A stretch of DNA of 64,000 bases from Chlorocebus sabaeus (GCF_047675955.1 NC_132911.1:69907133-69971132), one strand, 5' to 3'; counted from the stretch's first letter, positions 47,281 through 60,310 are shown. Notes: generated by a model not told the origin, from the letters alone. A program made the numbers and translations.

Positions 47281-48374
47281 CTCTTACCAATATTCTCATG
47301 AGCTCACTCCGTAACATGAGACAAATTATTTATTTCACAGCATAATACACAATAGATTAAACTTGCCTTTATTAACGCTCCGCTTCCATCAAGCCTGTAC
47401 TATTTATTTTAAGTCCCAGGCTTGTGCTAGTTTACATGGTTACCTACATTCCAATCCAGCTTAGAAAGCCAACAGGGCTCAGTGAATTAATCAAGTTACT
47501 ATTAAAGAGCAGTTGGCTTTGCTGGCTCTTTTCTAAAATATCACATTACCTCACTATGTGACCATGAACAAACTACCAGCCTCCACCAAAACTAAATGAA
47601 CACTGTGACTTACTGATCACAGATATTACTTCCAGTTATCATTCTTAGCTTCTCTAAGCCAAATCACAAAAAGTGGGACAGCAGACGAATGTAAATGACA
47701 TGGTTTTCTCTTGCTTTTCCTTCCTCAAATTAGAAAGTAGACAGGAAATACAAGCCCCAGGTCAAGGAAACAAAAGGACTGGAGAACCAACACAACCGGA
47801 GCAGTATTACTCCTAACTTTTCCACAGATTCTTTTCTATCACCCAAATCTTATGTTTTCCCACAACCAATGTCACAAAAGAGGCCTTTAACAGAAAAGCC
47901 TCTGGCTCTTGAGACCCGACCACTACTTGTTTTAACAGTCCACGAGAGGGAGCCCTGCAGCCACAGTATCTGCCACCTTAACAATCACGTAGATACCAAT
48001 CATCAATTACCCATGGAGATTATAGTTTAAATTTTTTTTTAAATTCAGTCCTATAAGGTTTTAACTCTAATCTAGGGCAAGGTCATGTTGAATGGCGCTG
48101 CTATTAAAACAAACCTGAAGACGTTCTATATTCTAACCTTCTCTTTCTCTTGATTTCCTTCAAAAAGAACAAGAGGTATCTAAAAGCCGATTGTTAACAT
48201 CGGGTAATTACATTTATCCTACATCTACAGGACACATTTTCTTAGAAAAAATTTTACATTTAGCGTAAACGAATGGATGGGGGAAAATTAGCTAGGTGTC
48301 TGCAGCAATGGTCATTAGTAGAGCGGCATGTGCTGACACGGAGAGGCACAGCAGCAAAGTACGTGAGAACACAG

Positions 48375-48600
48375 GGGCCTAGGAATTTAGTCGCATCTGA
48401 GTTTGAATCCCAATTCTGCCACTTTTACTAGTTTTGTGATATTAAGTTAGTTAAGGTCTCTAATCCTCAGTTTCTTCATCTGTAAAATAGGCCCCACAAG
48501 ACTGTTATAAAGATTAAATGAGATAATATATGCAGTATGTCTTTGCACATTTTTGGCAAAGAAAAAGCCTTAAAATTAATAGACATGGTCATAATTATGA
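48375..48600 (-). mobile_element. MIR, long copy
   Basis: Reverse MIR: 'gagtttgaatcccaattctg', 'cctcagtttcttcatctgta', 'attaaatgagataatatatg'. Confidence 0.8.
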
Positions 48601-48769
48601 ACATCAAATATTTTTAAATACTTCATACCTTTTTTTTAAACAAATCCAGACTTATTTTTCATGACAGTATAACTTCATCCTGAAAACGAATGTGCTAGAG
48701 AAATAATTGGAAACATTTAAAATACTTCAAAATATGAATACAGTCTCATTACCATAAAACAAATATATA

Positions 48770-48890
48770 GGCCAGGTATGGTGGCTCACACCTATAATCC
48801 CAGCACTTTGGGAGGCCGAGGTGGGAGGACTGCTTGAGTCCAGGAGTTCGAGACCAGCCTGGGCAACATAGTGAGACTTCATCTCTTTAT
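48770..48890 (+). mobile_element. Alu left monomer (FLAM-like)
   Basis: A single left arm ending in an A/T-rich run and a (TG)n tract to about 48941. Confidence 0.85.
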
Positions 48891-48906
48891 ATTTATATAA
48901 AAAAAT

Positions 48907-48941
48907 ATGTGTGTGTGTGTGTGCATGTGTGTGTGTGTGTA
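48907..48941 (+). repeat. (TG)n microsatellite
   Basis: TG units with one CA interruption, after the Alu monomer. Confidence 0.9.
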
Positions 48942-49003
48942 TAAAATGAATATACAGCTTCAACTTCAGTATGAACCAAAGAAATAAACTAGCCACTTGT
49001 AAC

Positions 49004-49109
49004 CTAAAAATTAGATCAATGTTGTATGTATAACCAATATTCCCTCCCAAAAGAATTGTTTAAGGGATGGAATATTTGTTATACATATAACATTGATCTA
49101 ATCTTTAGA
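49004..49109. repeat. Long imperfect hairpin (MITE- or pre-miRNA-like)
   Basis: Arms 49004-49048 and 49064-49109 pair with only a few mismatches around a 15-nt loop. The inner part of each arm is ccaatattccctccc / gggatggaatatttg. It is not MADE1. Family not recognised. Confidence 0.75.
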
Positions 49110-49194
49110 TTATGCAGAATTCAATGTTCACTTTGAAAAAATTTAATAAAATAGGGGATATGGGAGATATAAAACCCTATAAAAAGGTTACTCA

Positions 49195-49495
49195 GCCAGG
49201 TATGGTGGCTCATGCCTGTAATCTCAGCACTTTGGGAGGCTGCGGCGGGCGGATCACCCGAGGTCGGGAGTTCAAGACCAGCCTGGCCAACATGGACAAA
49301 CCCTCTCTGTACTAAAAATACAAAATTAGCCAGGCGTGGCGGTGCAGTTCTGTAATCCCAGCTACTTGGGAGGCTGAGGCAGGAGAATCACTTGAACCCA
49401 GGAGGTGACGGTTGCGGTAAGCTGAGATGGTGCCATTGCACTACAGCCTGGGCAACAAGAGTGAACTCCGTCTCAAAAAAAAAAAAAAAAAAAAA
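49195..49495 (+). mobile_element. Alu, full length
   Basis: Starts gccaggtatggtggctc; A21 tail at 49475-49495. Confidence 0.92.
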
Positions 49496-49914
49496 GATTG
49501 ATTACTCTTATTGTTATGGATTAGGCATATTTTTACTCTTCAGAGCTGGGATATGGGATATGCTGGATCCCTCTTATGCTGAGACTCAGATGCTGAACAT
49601 AGCATAGCTCCTCAGTCATTAAATTCTTAATTCCCTTATTAAAGTAAGCTGAGAAAGAAAGACGAAAAAGAAAGTACACAGTCTTAATGCAGTTCCTTCA
49701 AAACTTATCATACAAAATAAAGCCTTAAGCTGAATTTCCAATTTTACCAACTTGCCAAAGCACAAGTAAATTAAACTACCGTTAAACTGTATTAAGATTA
49801 AGGTCCAATACATATCGGTCAATTCCCTAATTTATGCTATCGAGTTAGGGAAGATATTTAGGAGACAGAACATTCTGTTCCTTCAACTTTAGGGCAAACA
49901 AGAAACAAAGATTA

Positions 49915-50010
49915 GTGGTTCTTAAATGTAGGTACTTCTGAATCACCTGGAAACTATGTAAAAGTTTTAAAAAGCTACACAAACATGGGGCAGAATCCTC
50001 TGTTTCCTAA
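49915..50010 (+). mobile_element. MER5-like DNA transposon fragment
   Basis: 'tagtggttcttaaatgtagg' and 'cttctgaatcacctggaaac' resemble one end of MER5. Confidence 0.55.
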
Positions 50011-51525
50011 TGCAATTCAGTACAGCAGTGCTAATCTCTACAAGCACCACTTTGTAAGGGATTATAATAGAAAGGACAAAGGAGCATGGATGATAGAAAA
50101 GACAGGAAAAAGGGACATGGGATTATTGTTTCCTGGGATATCGCCATGAACTATTAAAGAAATGTTGGCTTTGAAACAACCTGATATGACTTCCAACAAA
50201 AATGAACGATTGGGAAGAAACTAAAATTTAATAGACACACCAGACAAATAAGACCTTAGTCTACAATACCACAGCTACAAGCACAGGCTGGCAAACTCGA
50301 GTGTGAATGAGAGACTAAATTACAAATGATGGATAGCTGCTTTTGCAGACCAAAAAGATAATGGTTGGAAAAAAGTATGCTTGTGAATAGGAAACTAATG
50401 ATCATGTAGTACAGTATGAAAGTTAGATAAGAGAAAAATACTATAATGAACAAAACTGCACGGCTGAGGGAAATGCTGAGCAAACTATTTGTACGCCTAA
50501 AGGGGAAAAGCACTAAAAGCTTCCAAATATAACAGAATCTACCCTTGTATGGGAGTTACCAGATACTAAAGACTGAGATAAACTAAGACAATATAATCAG
50601 TACGATGTCAGCTTTTAAGAAACATGTTCTTTCATGTCATAATACAACTAAGTACGAAACTAATACAGTCTTATCAGAAAAACAGGAAACAACTCCAAAT
50701 CAAATATACATGAGGAACTAAGGGAAATTTCGAGAAAATTCTGTATGCTTTCATACAGTCACTGTAATAAAGACAAGGAGACACATGACTCAACAGAAGG
50801 AAAGCAACGAGGCTGAACTTGGTTAACAGTTAATACAGATTATATGAAGAGAATTACAAACAGGCCCGTGTAAAATCTAACTGTAAGAGATACACAGCCA
50901 TAGTCAATCCAATGCAATAAAAATATACTCAGTCTCTACTATCAGCCAGAAGCTGCCAGAGACCAGAAATAGAAAGATGAATAAAACCAAAAGCGTAAAG
51001 TGAAGAGCTTATAGGCTACAATGTAAATATCCTGAAAGGTCCCTCAGCTGCCTTAGCATGGGATGAAGTAAACTGTTAAAATGAATACAGAGCTCAAGAT
51101 AATGGGCAAAACATACTTACATGGACTGAACATTACTGTGTCCCAAGAGCAAAAAGAAAATGGAAAAAACTGCATTTATGTGGACATGAGAAACACTGTA
51201 AAGAAACATATTCCTTGTATTACATCTTGTCAGATGTTGGCAGAGACACTAGGCCCTCCAGTCTGGATGACGTCAATGAGCTTTGGCAAATTCCATGAAG
51301 AGAACTGTCAAGCTGACAACTTCCATTACTATTTAATAATCATGCCAGAATCTTTCAAAAGAACACATCAGACTAGAAATTCTAATGGGCATGCAGAATG
51401 GGATTATAATAATTATTTTATGTTTAAAGATATTAGTATCTCTTATAAGTTAAAAATAATGTGTAACTAAAGCATGATTTGTTAAGTTTAGAGACAAATT
51501 TAGAGCAGACAAGAGATGAATTTTT

Positions 51526-51826
51526 TTTCTTTTTTTTTTTTTTTTTTTGAGATGGAGTCTCATGCTGTTGCCCAGGCGGGAGTGCAGTGGCACTATCTCG
51601 ACTTAGTGCAACCTCCGCCTCGGGTTCACGCCATTCTCCTGCCTCAGCCTCCTGCATAGCTGGGATTACAGGCACCCGCCACCACGCCCGGCTAATTTTT
51701 GTATTTTTAGTAGAGACGGGGTTTTACCTATGTTGGCCAGGCTGGTCTCGAATGCCTTCTCAGGTGATCCACTCGCCTTGGCCTCCCAAAGTGCTGGGAT
51801 TACAGGTGTGAGCCACCATGCCAGCC
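51526..51826 (-). mobile_element. Alu, full length
   Basis: TSD agatgaattttt at about 51514-51525 and 51828-51839. Confidence 0.92.
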
Positions 51827-53092
51827 AAGATGAATTTTTGACAAAAAAATCAACATGGAATTTACTTCATGTCCACTTAATTTAGGACTCAAAATATTTT
51901 ATTTCAAGAGACCAAGTATATGGCTAATTGAACAGAGGAAAATCTTTGCAGGAATATTTGAGACTCTTACTTTAGCCGACTGAAGTTACTTATTCGAAAG
52001 AGGGAACCTAAACGAGGAGTCTCCTGGTTATCTTTATGGAGCTGAGTGAAAACAGAAACTTGAGAAAGCCTAGTAAGGAGAGGCTGCCACAGTAAACAAT
52101 GATGCTTAGGAGCAATGGAGCCTAGGTTAGAGAGACAAGCTCCGGGCATCTTTCAGTGTAAACCACTCTACGGTCAGCCCAGCACTGACATCAGTCTCTT
52201 CCTCTCTCCCATGCATCACCCTCTCTCTATTTTCCCCTCTCTCCTCTTCCTCCATTGTCTTTTCCTCCCAATTTGTTGGGGCTACCCATTGCTCATTGTT
52301 ATTAGGTGCCTCAAACTTAAATTTTCCCAGCATCAGTCAGGAGACCAACTAGGTTAACATTAGCTGAATGAAAGGGTATCAAGAATCAGTTAATTAAATG
52401 CAGGAGGACCACAAATCTGTACCTTAATGTGTGTAATACTTAGATATAGGGCAGGTCTGAGGATTAGGAATCTTTTAAAAATGGGATGAGAGTTGAGGAA
52501 GTTTCTCAATGGTTCTTGGAAAAGTATTAATGCCAACATTTTCAGTTTAAATATTTGTCAGAAATTACTCTGTCCATTCAAAACAACAACACCTGGACCA
52601 CTACATCCAACCAAATCTTGTTTTTTAAAAAAGGTATATATTAAATGCATCATACACTTAAAAGAGTTAGCTCTTTTATTTGTGGCTAATCTTGTAGCCC
52701 TCAACACCAACACAGGATTGCATGCACAGCTTTGTGGGACAGACACAGGGCAAAGAGGTTAAACATGAAGCATGAACCTTAGATTTTTGTTACGTAAATA
52801 AATCATCAATGACCAGCATAGTATGAATGTTTATGGATTAGTTGTGATACGTTTCCAACTGCATGACCAGAGACTGTGCTTTCTGTTGTATACGCAACGA
52901 CAGTCCTTCTTTCAGGTTGAATAAAAGTTTTTAACTAATGGGAGTGTAGTATTATGGTATATATATTGGTTTGCATCCACAGTCCAAGGCTAACTCCTAT
53001 ATCCCTTGTTTCAGTCTTTTGTTAAAATGTTGGGTGTGTTAAGGCTAAGGAAACAATCTCTCCGATCTTCTCCTATCCTCCTTTCACCTATT

Positions 53093-53680
53093 TCAGTCTT
53101 CCCTGGCCTTTCTGACTGTGAGAGTCTTAAGAATCTCCCCAGAGAGGGTCTTGCCCCATACCCTGGGGGAATATGGGGGAAGGAATGCTGACCTCATAAA
53201 GCTTTCGTAAAAAACCAAGAGGACTAGGTTTTGGTTGCTTCCACATAGCTTAACATGTGGAGTTTCTTGGAGGGTGGTGGCCCAGGGAAGGTGTGGAAGT
53301 TCCGCACCCCTTCCCCCATACCTCACCCTACACATCTCTTCATGTGGATCCTTTGCAATATTCTTGATAATAAACTGGTAAATATAAGTGTTTCCCTGAA
53401 TTCTGTGAGCTGCTCCAGCAAATTAATCCAACCCAAAAAGAGGGTCCTGGGAACTGCAAGCTGAAGCTGGTCGATCAGAAGTTCCAGAGGCTGGGACTTG
53501 TGACTGGTGTCTAGGTTTGGGGGGCTGGGAGGCAGGTTTAGGAACTGAGCCCTTAACCTGTGAGATCTGACACGACCTCCAGGTAGATAGTGTTGAAACT
53601 GAATTAGAGGACACCCAGTTGGTGTCCACCGCTTGGTATGTTGGGAGAAACGCCTCCACACATTTGCTCACAAAAGTCTT
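53093..53680 (-). repeat. Unassigned interspersed repeat, copy 2
   Basis: Opposite orientation to copy 1. It extends further, through 'aggacacccagttggtgtc' and 'aaaagtcttctgtgttgatg'. The spurious open frames across it are repeat-derived. Confidence 0.6.
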
Positions 53681-53830
53681 CTGTGTTGATGACAACCGTG
53701 GTGGTGTAAGAGCAGAGGGAAAACACAGTTTCAGGGTTTTTCCTACACAGTGAGCATCTACAAATTTAAACAGTATCTTTAATGAGCTAAAATATTCCCA
53801 ATCTCTTAACACAAGCCACTAGTATAATTC

Positions 53831-54175
53831 TGATATGGTTTGGCTGTGCCCCCACCCAAATCTCATCTTGAATCGTAACACCCAATATTCCCACGTGTCA
53901 TGGGAGGGACCTCGTAGGAAGTAGTTGAATCATGGGGGTGATAATTCTCACGATAGTGAATATGTTTCAGGAGATCTGATTGTTTTAAAAAGGGGAGCTT
54001 CCCTGCACAAGTTCTCTTGCTTTGTCTGCTGCCATGTGAGATGTGCCTTTCACCTTTGGCCATAATTGTGAGGCCTCCCCAGTCAGGTGGAGCTATAAGT
54101 CTAATAAACCTCTTCTTTTGTAGACTGCCCAATCTCGGAGTGTCTTCATCAGCAGCGTAAAAACAGACTAATACA
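53831..54175 (+). mobile_element. Solo THE1/MST LTR
   Basis: Begins tgatatggtttggctgtgc and ends cagactaataca. Perfect 5-bp TSD aattc at 53826-53830 and 54176-54180. Confidence 0.92.
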
Positions 54176-54506
54176 AATTCTTACTGATACGTGTATTCTC
54201 TTTTAATCACAAAATAGAACATTTCCTAGAGAAGAAAATACTATTTCAAGACAATACTCCAAGAATGTTTCTAGTCATCCTAAAGTAATATTAACAATGA
54301 CTTCTTTATGTAAAAAAATCCCTTTCTCAAACTCATAAACTATGTGAATATGTATGATAAATATTACCTTCTGTGCTACAATAATAGATAATAAAATATA
54401 TAATCAATAATAATACAAAAAGGTCAAGAATGCATCAGAAAACTTCTTTAGTGACAGATGCTATCTGAGGAGTTTTTTTATGAAGAGCCCACTAAAAGTA
54501 AGAGAC

Positions 54507-54794
54507 ACGGCCAGGCGAGGTGGCTCATACCTGTAATCCCAGCACTTTGGGAGGCTGAGGTGGGCAGATCACTTGAGGTCAGGAGTTCAAGACCAGACTG
54601 GCCAACACAGTGAAACCCTGTTTCTACTAAAAATACAAAAATTAGCCAGGCGTGGTGGCAGGCACCTGTAATCCCAGCTACTTGGGAGGCTGAGACATGA
54701 GAATTGCTTGAACCAGGGAGTCGGTGGTTGCAGTGTGCCGAGATTGCGCCACTGCACTCCAGCCTGGGTGACAGAGCGAGACTCAGTCTCAAAT
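54507..54794 (+). mobile_element. Alu, full length
   Basis: TSD aaaagtaagaga / aaaagtaacaga. Confidence 0.92.
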
Positions 54795-55139
54795 AAAAGT
54801 AACAGATGCATGCACATATTTTTTTCAAAAAAACTGTTAAGAAAGTCTCTGCATGATACAGCCATCTCAGAAATGACTTAAAAATTATAGAATTTATTGA
54901 TTAAATCAGAATCGTTGCAACAAAGCTGCCAAACTAACCATGAGAGCATATTTGTACCAGATCTTTGAGAAACACTTCTTGGCTAGAAGAATTCATAATC
55001 ATCAAAATCCCTCTATCTTGTGTAACCATATATAAAAGTAAGTTTCAAAATGTCTTCCCAAAGTTTGAACTCTCTCGTTTCTTTATAAATAACCACAGAA
55101 CTGGCCTAATTTCAATTAATTAACAAATATGTGATCTGG

Positions 55140-55443
55140 ACTGGGTGCAGTAGCTCATACCCATAATCCCAGCACTTTGGGAGGCTGAGGCAGGCAGATC
55201 ACATGAGGTCAGGAGTTCGAGACCAGCCTGGCCAACAGAGTGAAACATCATCTCTACTAAAAATACAAAAATTAGCCAGGCGTAATGGCAGGTGCCTGTA
55301 ATCCCAGCTACTTGGGAGGCTGAGGTAGGAGAATCTCTTAAACCCAGAAGATGGAGGCTGCAGTGAGCCAAGATTGAGTCACTGCACTCCAGCCTCGGCG
55401 ACTGATTGAGACTTCGTCTCAAAAAAAAAAAAAAAAAAAAAAA
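55140..55443 (+). mobile_element. Alu, full length
   Basis: Starts actgggtgcagtagctc; A23 tail. Confidence 0.92.
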
Positions 55444-56250
55444 GAAGAAAGAAGGAAATATCCTTAAAGTAGGGATAATGGTTAGGTAGGAGAATAGCAA
55501 AACAGCCTCAGACAGTGGTGATAAAGGACTGGTTCAAGGAGAACAAGAGATAAGGAGGCAGAAAAGAAATGAATAGAATAGGCTATGTTAGCATACAAAA
55601 ACGCAAAGGATTTAATGAGACTGAATTTAAGCAATGAAAGAACAGAAAGAGACAACAATTTTACAACAGGGAAATTAACAGTGAGTTTAGGGTAAAAGTA
55701 AAGAGGTACAAAAAGTAAGTGGGTTGAGGAGCTGTAAGCAGAGAACATTCTAGCTTTAATGCATTTAATACACATATCCAGAATTTTGCAATCAGAACAC
55801 CTAGAAACTATTTTTATTTCGGCACGTGTATAAATTTTTGTATCATTAGGGAAAATACTCTTATTTTTAATTCTATACAAGGTAAAGGGCACATTATAGT
55901 CTTTCAAAGTTTCAGTACCTCTGAAGGTTTAAACAGATCCTGCAAGGTTGCTTTAGTGTTTGTACCTTTGCCAAGTCCAAGATTATAGGAGGTGAATGGG
56001 TTTGTGGCATAAATCACAGGTATCCTAATCCAAGGAACTTCACAGGGAAGAAGAGGGGTAAAAAAGAACAACTTTGCCTCCACATAAATAAACTACTGAT
56101 ATCTTCAACTAGTGCAAGGGAGAAAATATATACCCCACAAGGAAGAAATCTTAAGATTCATAGCTGGAAAGAAAAGAAGGATAATCCCCCTGGTCATTAA
56201 GTCCAAGGCAGCTCAACTTTACTGTGCATAAACTCAAGCCTAGGGTTAAA

Positions 56251-56554
56251 CTGGCTGGGTGTGGTGGCTCATGCCTGTAATCCCAGCACTTTGGGAGGCT
56301 GAGGTGGGCAGATCACTTGAGGTCAGGAGTTCAAAACCAGCCTGGCCAACATGGTGAAACCTTATCTCTACTAAAAATACAAAAAAAACTAGCCAGGTGT
56401 CATGGCACGCACCTGTAATCCCAGCTACTTGGGAGGCTGAGGTGGGAGAATCACTTGAACTTGGGAGGCAAAGGCTGCAGTGAGCTGAGATTGTGCCACT
56501 GCACTCCAGCCTGGGTGACAGAGTGAGACTCTATCTCAAAAAAAAAAAAAAAAA
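56251..56554 (+). mobile_element. Alu, full length
   Basis: Starts ggctgggtgtggtggctc; ends in poly(A). Confidence 0.92.
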
Positions 56555-56653
56555 TTAAGAAAAAGTTTTGTAAGCTAACTCTTGCAGAGAACAAGTTCAG
56601 GCTAATGTTTACGATAATCAGAGGAGTCAGTGGAAGAAGGGAAGGCCTGAAGA

Positions 56654-56736
56654 TGACTAATAGATTTTAGTCATAGCAGGAGCATGTGCTCATTTCTCTG
56701 ATTAGATCACATTTCACAAAACACACTAGATTACAA
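56654..56736 (+). repeat. 83-bp inverted duplication, copy A
   Basis: Identical over 83 of 83 bases to the reverse complement of 61956-62038. The sequence around it is otherwise unassigned, single-copy-like DNA. Confidence 0.97.
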
Positions 56737-57584
56737 TTTCAAAAAGAATTCCAAGCTGTGTGATAAGCAGAACCTATTATAAGCAGTAACGAATAATACA
56801 TTTTTCTCTATTAAAAAAACCCCTCTAAATTACATTACCATGGTGGCTTAAAGAGACATATTCTTGTTTTGTAATAACTACAGGACCAATTCTATACCAA
56901 CAGTTCATTTTCAATTACAACTTACAGTCTTACACATTTGTCATCTTTTATGAACAGCATGATGAGATCGAGAAGATAATCTGCTGCTCTTAACACTGAG
57001 CTGCCTCCAATGTTCTAAATACCATACTACAAAGCTTCCACATCACTGCATCAGGATATAAGTATAGATACCAAAACCTCAAGTATGGTTCTGCTTCATA
57101 TTATTTTGAACCTTTTTTTGGTCATTAGGTTTCATTTATTATCCAATTTGAGTTTCTTTATCTCTTAAAAGGAACATTTAACCCATTTATCTTTATTACT
57201 AATATTGATATGTTTGGTCTTCCCTCTCTTATCTTGACTTTTAGATTTATTTTATTTGCTCCTGGTTTCCTAGTGATTTAGATAGTATACAACCTATTTT
57301 AATTTCATTAGAGATACTTCTAACAATTTAATCATTTTTAATGTCCCTCCCCCACCAAAACGTCCCATTATGCCCCCTATTTAAAACTTCTAACAATTAT
57401 ATTTTTCAAATTCTCTTATTTCACTAAATTCAGTGAATGTTAGGGGGTAGGCTGCAGACTCCAAATACAATTATACTTTTCTTTATATAAATACAAATAT
57501 TTAGACTTAACTCTTTTATTGATTTCCTTACCCATGGCCAATCCATATTTATTGCAACATCAAAACATATTTTTACTTAAACTT

Positions 57585-57740
57585 TCCAATGAGCAATACA
57601 TTCACATGAGTCAAAATTCAAAAAGTCTACAACTAAGTTTCTTTCCCCTCAAGCCACCCAGTTTCCATCCTAGAAGCAACCGATGTTACCAGTTTCTGCT
57701 ACATTATTGCAGAAAAACTATGTATTGAATCATCCTTGCT
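57585..57740. mobile_element. Old LINE-1 3' end fragment
   Basis: 'gagcaatacattcacatgag', 'cacccagtttccatcctag', 'gatgttaccagtttctgcta' are typical of an L1ME-type 3' region. Confidence 0.55.
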
Positions 57741-57830
57741 TCCTTTTCTGAAACAACCCCATTATGGCTGAAGTATTACTCTTTCATGCTGTTGGAAATC
57801 CTTATGCTAATATTTTTAAAAGACTTTTTA

Positions 57831-58128
57831 GGCCAGGTGTGGTGGCTCATGTCTGTAATCCCAGCACTTTGGGAGGCCGAGGTGGGCAGATCACAAAGTC
57901 AGGAGATCGAGACCATCCTGGCCAATATGGTGAAACCCCGTCTCTACTAAAAATACAAAAAACTAGCCAGGCGTGGTGGCGGGCACCTGTAGTCCCAGCT
58001 ACTTGGGAGGCTGAGGCAGAAGAATGGCGTGAATCCAGGAGGCAGAGCTTGCAGTGAGCCAAGATCGTGCCACTGCACTCTAGCCAGGGTGACAGAGTGA
58101 GACTCTGTCTCAAAAAAAAAAAAAAAAA
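57831..58128 (+). mobile_element. AluY-like, full length
   Basis: Has 'cagatcacaaagtcaggaga', 'cgagaccatcctggccaata'; poly(A) tail. Confidence 0.92.
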
Positions 58129-58180
58129 GATTTTTTGTACTGACATTTATAGTGAGAATATTATACTTATAAAAAGTTAT

Positions 58181-58477
58181 GGCCGGGCGCAGTGGCTCAC
58201 GCCTGTAATCCCAGCACTTTGGGAGGCCGAGACGGGCGGATCACGAGGTCAGGAGATCGAGACCATCCTGGCTAACACGGTGAAACCCCATCTCTACTAA
58301 AAATACAAAAAAAATTAGCCGGGCACGGTGGTGGGTGCCTGTAGTCCCAGCTATATGGGAGGCTGAGGCAGGAGAATGGCGTGAACCTGGGAAGCGGAGC
58401 TTGCAGTGAGTGGAGATCGCGCCACTGCACTCCAGGCTGGGCGACAGAGCAAGACTCCGTCTCAAAAAAAAAAAAAA
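58181..58477 (+). mobile_element. AluY, full length
   Basis: Starts ggccgggcgcagtggctc. TSD aaaaagttat at 58171-58180 and 58478-58487. It looks like one of the youngest repeats in the window. Confidence 0.94.
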
Positions 58478-58499
58478 AAAAAGTTATATTTGCTTTATA

Positions 58500-59775
58500 A
58501 ATTTACTCTGAATGGTTCCCTCTTCATAATCTGAAAGTTTAGAGAGCTTTGAAACTAATCATCAATCTTTTAAAGATCTTAAATAATTTGCCTGTAAAAT
58601 CCTCTGGCCCTCAGGCTTTTAGAGAGGTAACTCTTATGCAACTTTCTCTATTATGTTAGTTTTCAGGACTCTTTCACATTCTTAACAATTACTGACAACC
58701 CAAATAACTTTAACTTTATATGGGTTATAGCTATCAATATTTACCATAGAAATTAAATATTTACCATAGAAATTACATTTTTAATATTTAAATATTTAGT
58801 TAATTTAAAAATATATAAAACAAAATTTGAAAACATTTAATGGCTAAATATTGTTTAAATTTATTTTTAAAAAATTTATTGCTATAAAGCCGTAACATGT
58901 TAACATAAATGACATTTTTATTAAAAATAACTATATCTTCCAAAATGGAGAAAAATTTAAGGAGAAATGTCCGGCTGTTTCTCATATCTGCTAATACACT
59001 GAATGTACTGAGACATCACACATCATGCAGCCTTGGAAAATTCCACCGTATCCTTGAGAGAGAATAAAAGCAAAAAAGGCAAATAACATCTTAGTATTAC
59101 TATGAAAATAGTTTTAACCTCACAGACCCCCAAAAGGGTCTTGAGGATCCCAGACCTCACTGTGAGTACTGCTGGATTAATTTATGTTTTCTACATTCAG
59201 TTCTAATAAACTGCAATTTTTAAGAAAATTTTCTGGATCATACAAGTATTCAAATATATTTTTGGGGTCAAGCAAAAGAGTCCATTTCGATTCTTTTATT
59301 TTCTCTTTATCTGTGGTGTTTTCCCCTCTTATTTTTTGAGTATGCATGTTAGCTCCATTCAGTCTTTAAGTTAGCGAGCAATTTATCTGTTTTATTGCAA
59401 ACAACAACTTTAGTTACAGAGTTCTACTTTTATTTCAGTTTACTAGTTCATTGATCGCTGTTTTTTATCTTTAACAACTACTTTATCTTTTCTTAGGTGT
59501 ATTTTGATATTATCTTTCTAACTTCTTGAGTTGGACTACTTAGTTGACTTATTTCATTCTTTCTTATTTATGAATGTAAGTATTTTTTAAGGCTATGAAT
59601 TTTCCTGTAAGCACTGCATTAGCTGAATTTCATAGATTTTCCTATATAATCTTTAATTATCATCTTTTTATGGTCTACCTCTTTGACCCAAGAAGTACTT
59701 ATTTCAGAATTTGGAAAATTTCCAGGTGGCCAGGCCTTTTTGTTCTTGAGCTTTGCTATTAATTTCTAGTTTCAG
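58500..59775 (-). mobile_element. Antisense L1M ORF2 block, interrupted
   Basis: 'gcctgtaaaatcctctggcc', then from 59200 'agttctacttttatttcag', 'tgcattagctgaatttcata', 'cttatttcagaatttggaaa'. 58700-59200 is A/T-rich and unassigned. Confidence 0.6.
58736..58775 (+). repeat. Perfect 20-bp tandem duplication
   Basis: Two identical units of aatatttaccatagaaatta with no spacer. Confidence 0.95.
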
Positions 59776-59814
59776 TGATCCCACTTCCTCTGTCAGTTGC
59801 CTCTCTTATTTCTT

Positions 59815-60106
59815 CCCTTTTCTTTGAGATGAAGTCTCGCTCTATAGCCCAGGCCGGAATGAAGTGGTGTGATCTTGGCTAACTGCAACCTCCGCCTCCC
59901 AGGTTCAAGTGATTCTCCTGCCTCAGCCTCCCAAGTGGCTGGGATTACAGGCATGCACCACTGCACTTGGCTAATTTTTACTATTTTTAGTAGAAATGGG
60001 GTTTCATCATGTTGGCCAGGCTGGTCTTAAACTCCTGACCTCAGGTGATCCACCTGCCTCAGCCTCTCAAAGTGCTAGATTACAGGCGTGAGCCACCATG
60101 CCCAGC
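59815..60106 (-). mobile_element. Alu, full length
   Basis: Minus-strand; ends gccaccatgcccagc. Confidence 0.92.
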
Positions 60107-60107
60107 G

Positions 60108-60310
60108 TCTTCCATTTTCTTTGCAGCAAAACTCTCTAAAAGAGTTGTTTGTACTTGCTATATCTAATTCCCATCTTTCTGTTCTCTCTTAAATTCACTT
60201 TAACTTCAGGCTTCCCCTACCAACATGTCCACATTGCTAAATCAATGTTATTGATTTAGCATTCCTCACCTTACCTGAATTATCAGCCTAATCTGGCAAA
60301 GTTAATCAAC
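60108..60310 (+). mobile_element. L2 fragment with a local palindrome
   Basis: 'gcaaaactctctaaaagagt', 'ctttctgttctctcttaaat', 'ccacattgctaaatcaatg' match the L2 order. At 60235-60261 it turns into a perfect palindrome not expected in L2. Confidence 0.65.

Noticed and set aside
53323..53812. Overlapping 112- and 129-codon minus-strand frames
   Set aside because: They lie in the unassigned repeat copy 2 and neighbouring sequence, in different frames of the same DNA, without splice or start context.
55482..55907. 141-codon minus-strand frame
   Set aside because: Hydrophobic, Ser/Leu-rich translation of A/G-rich intron sequence; no family resemblance.
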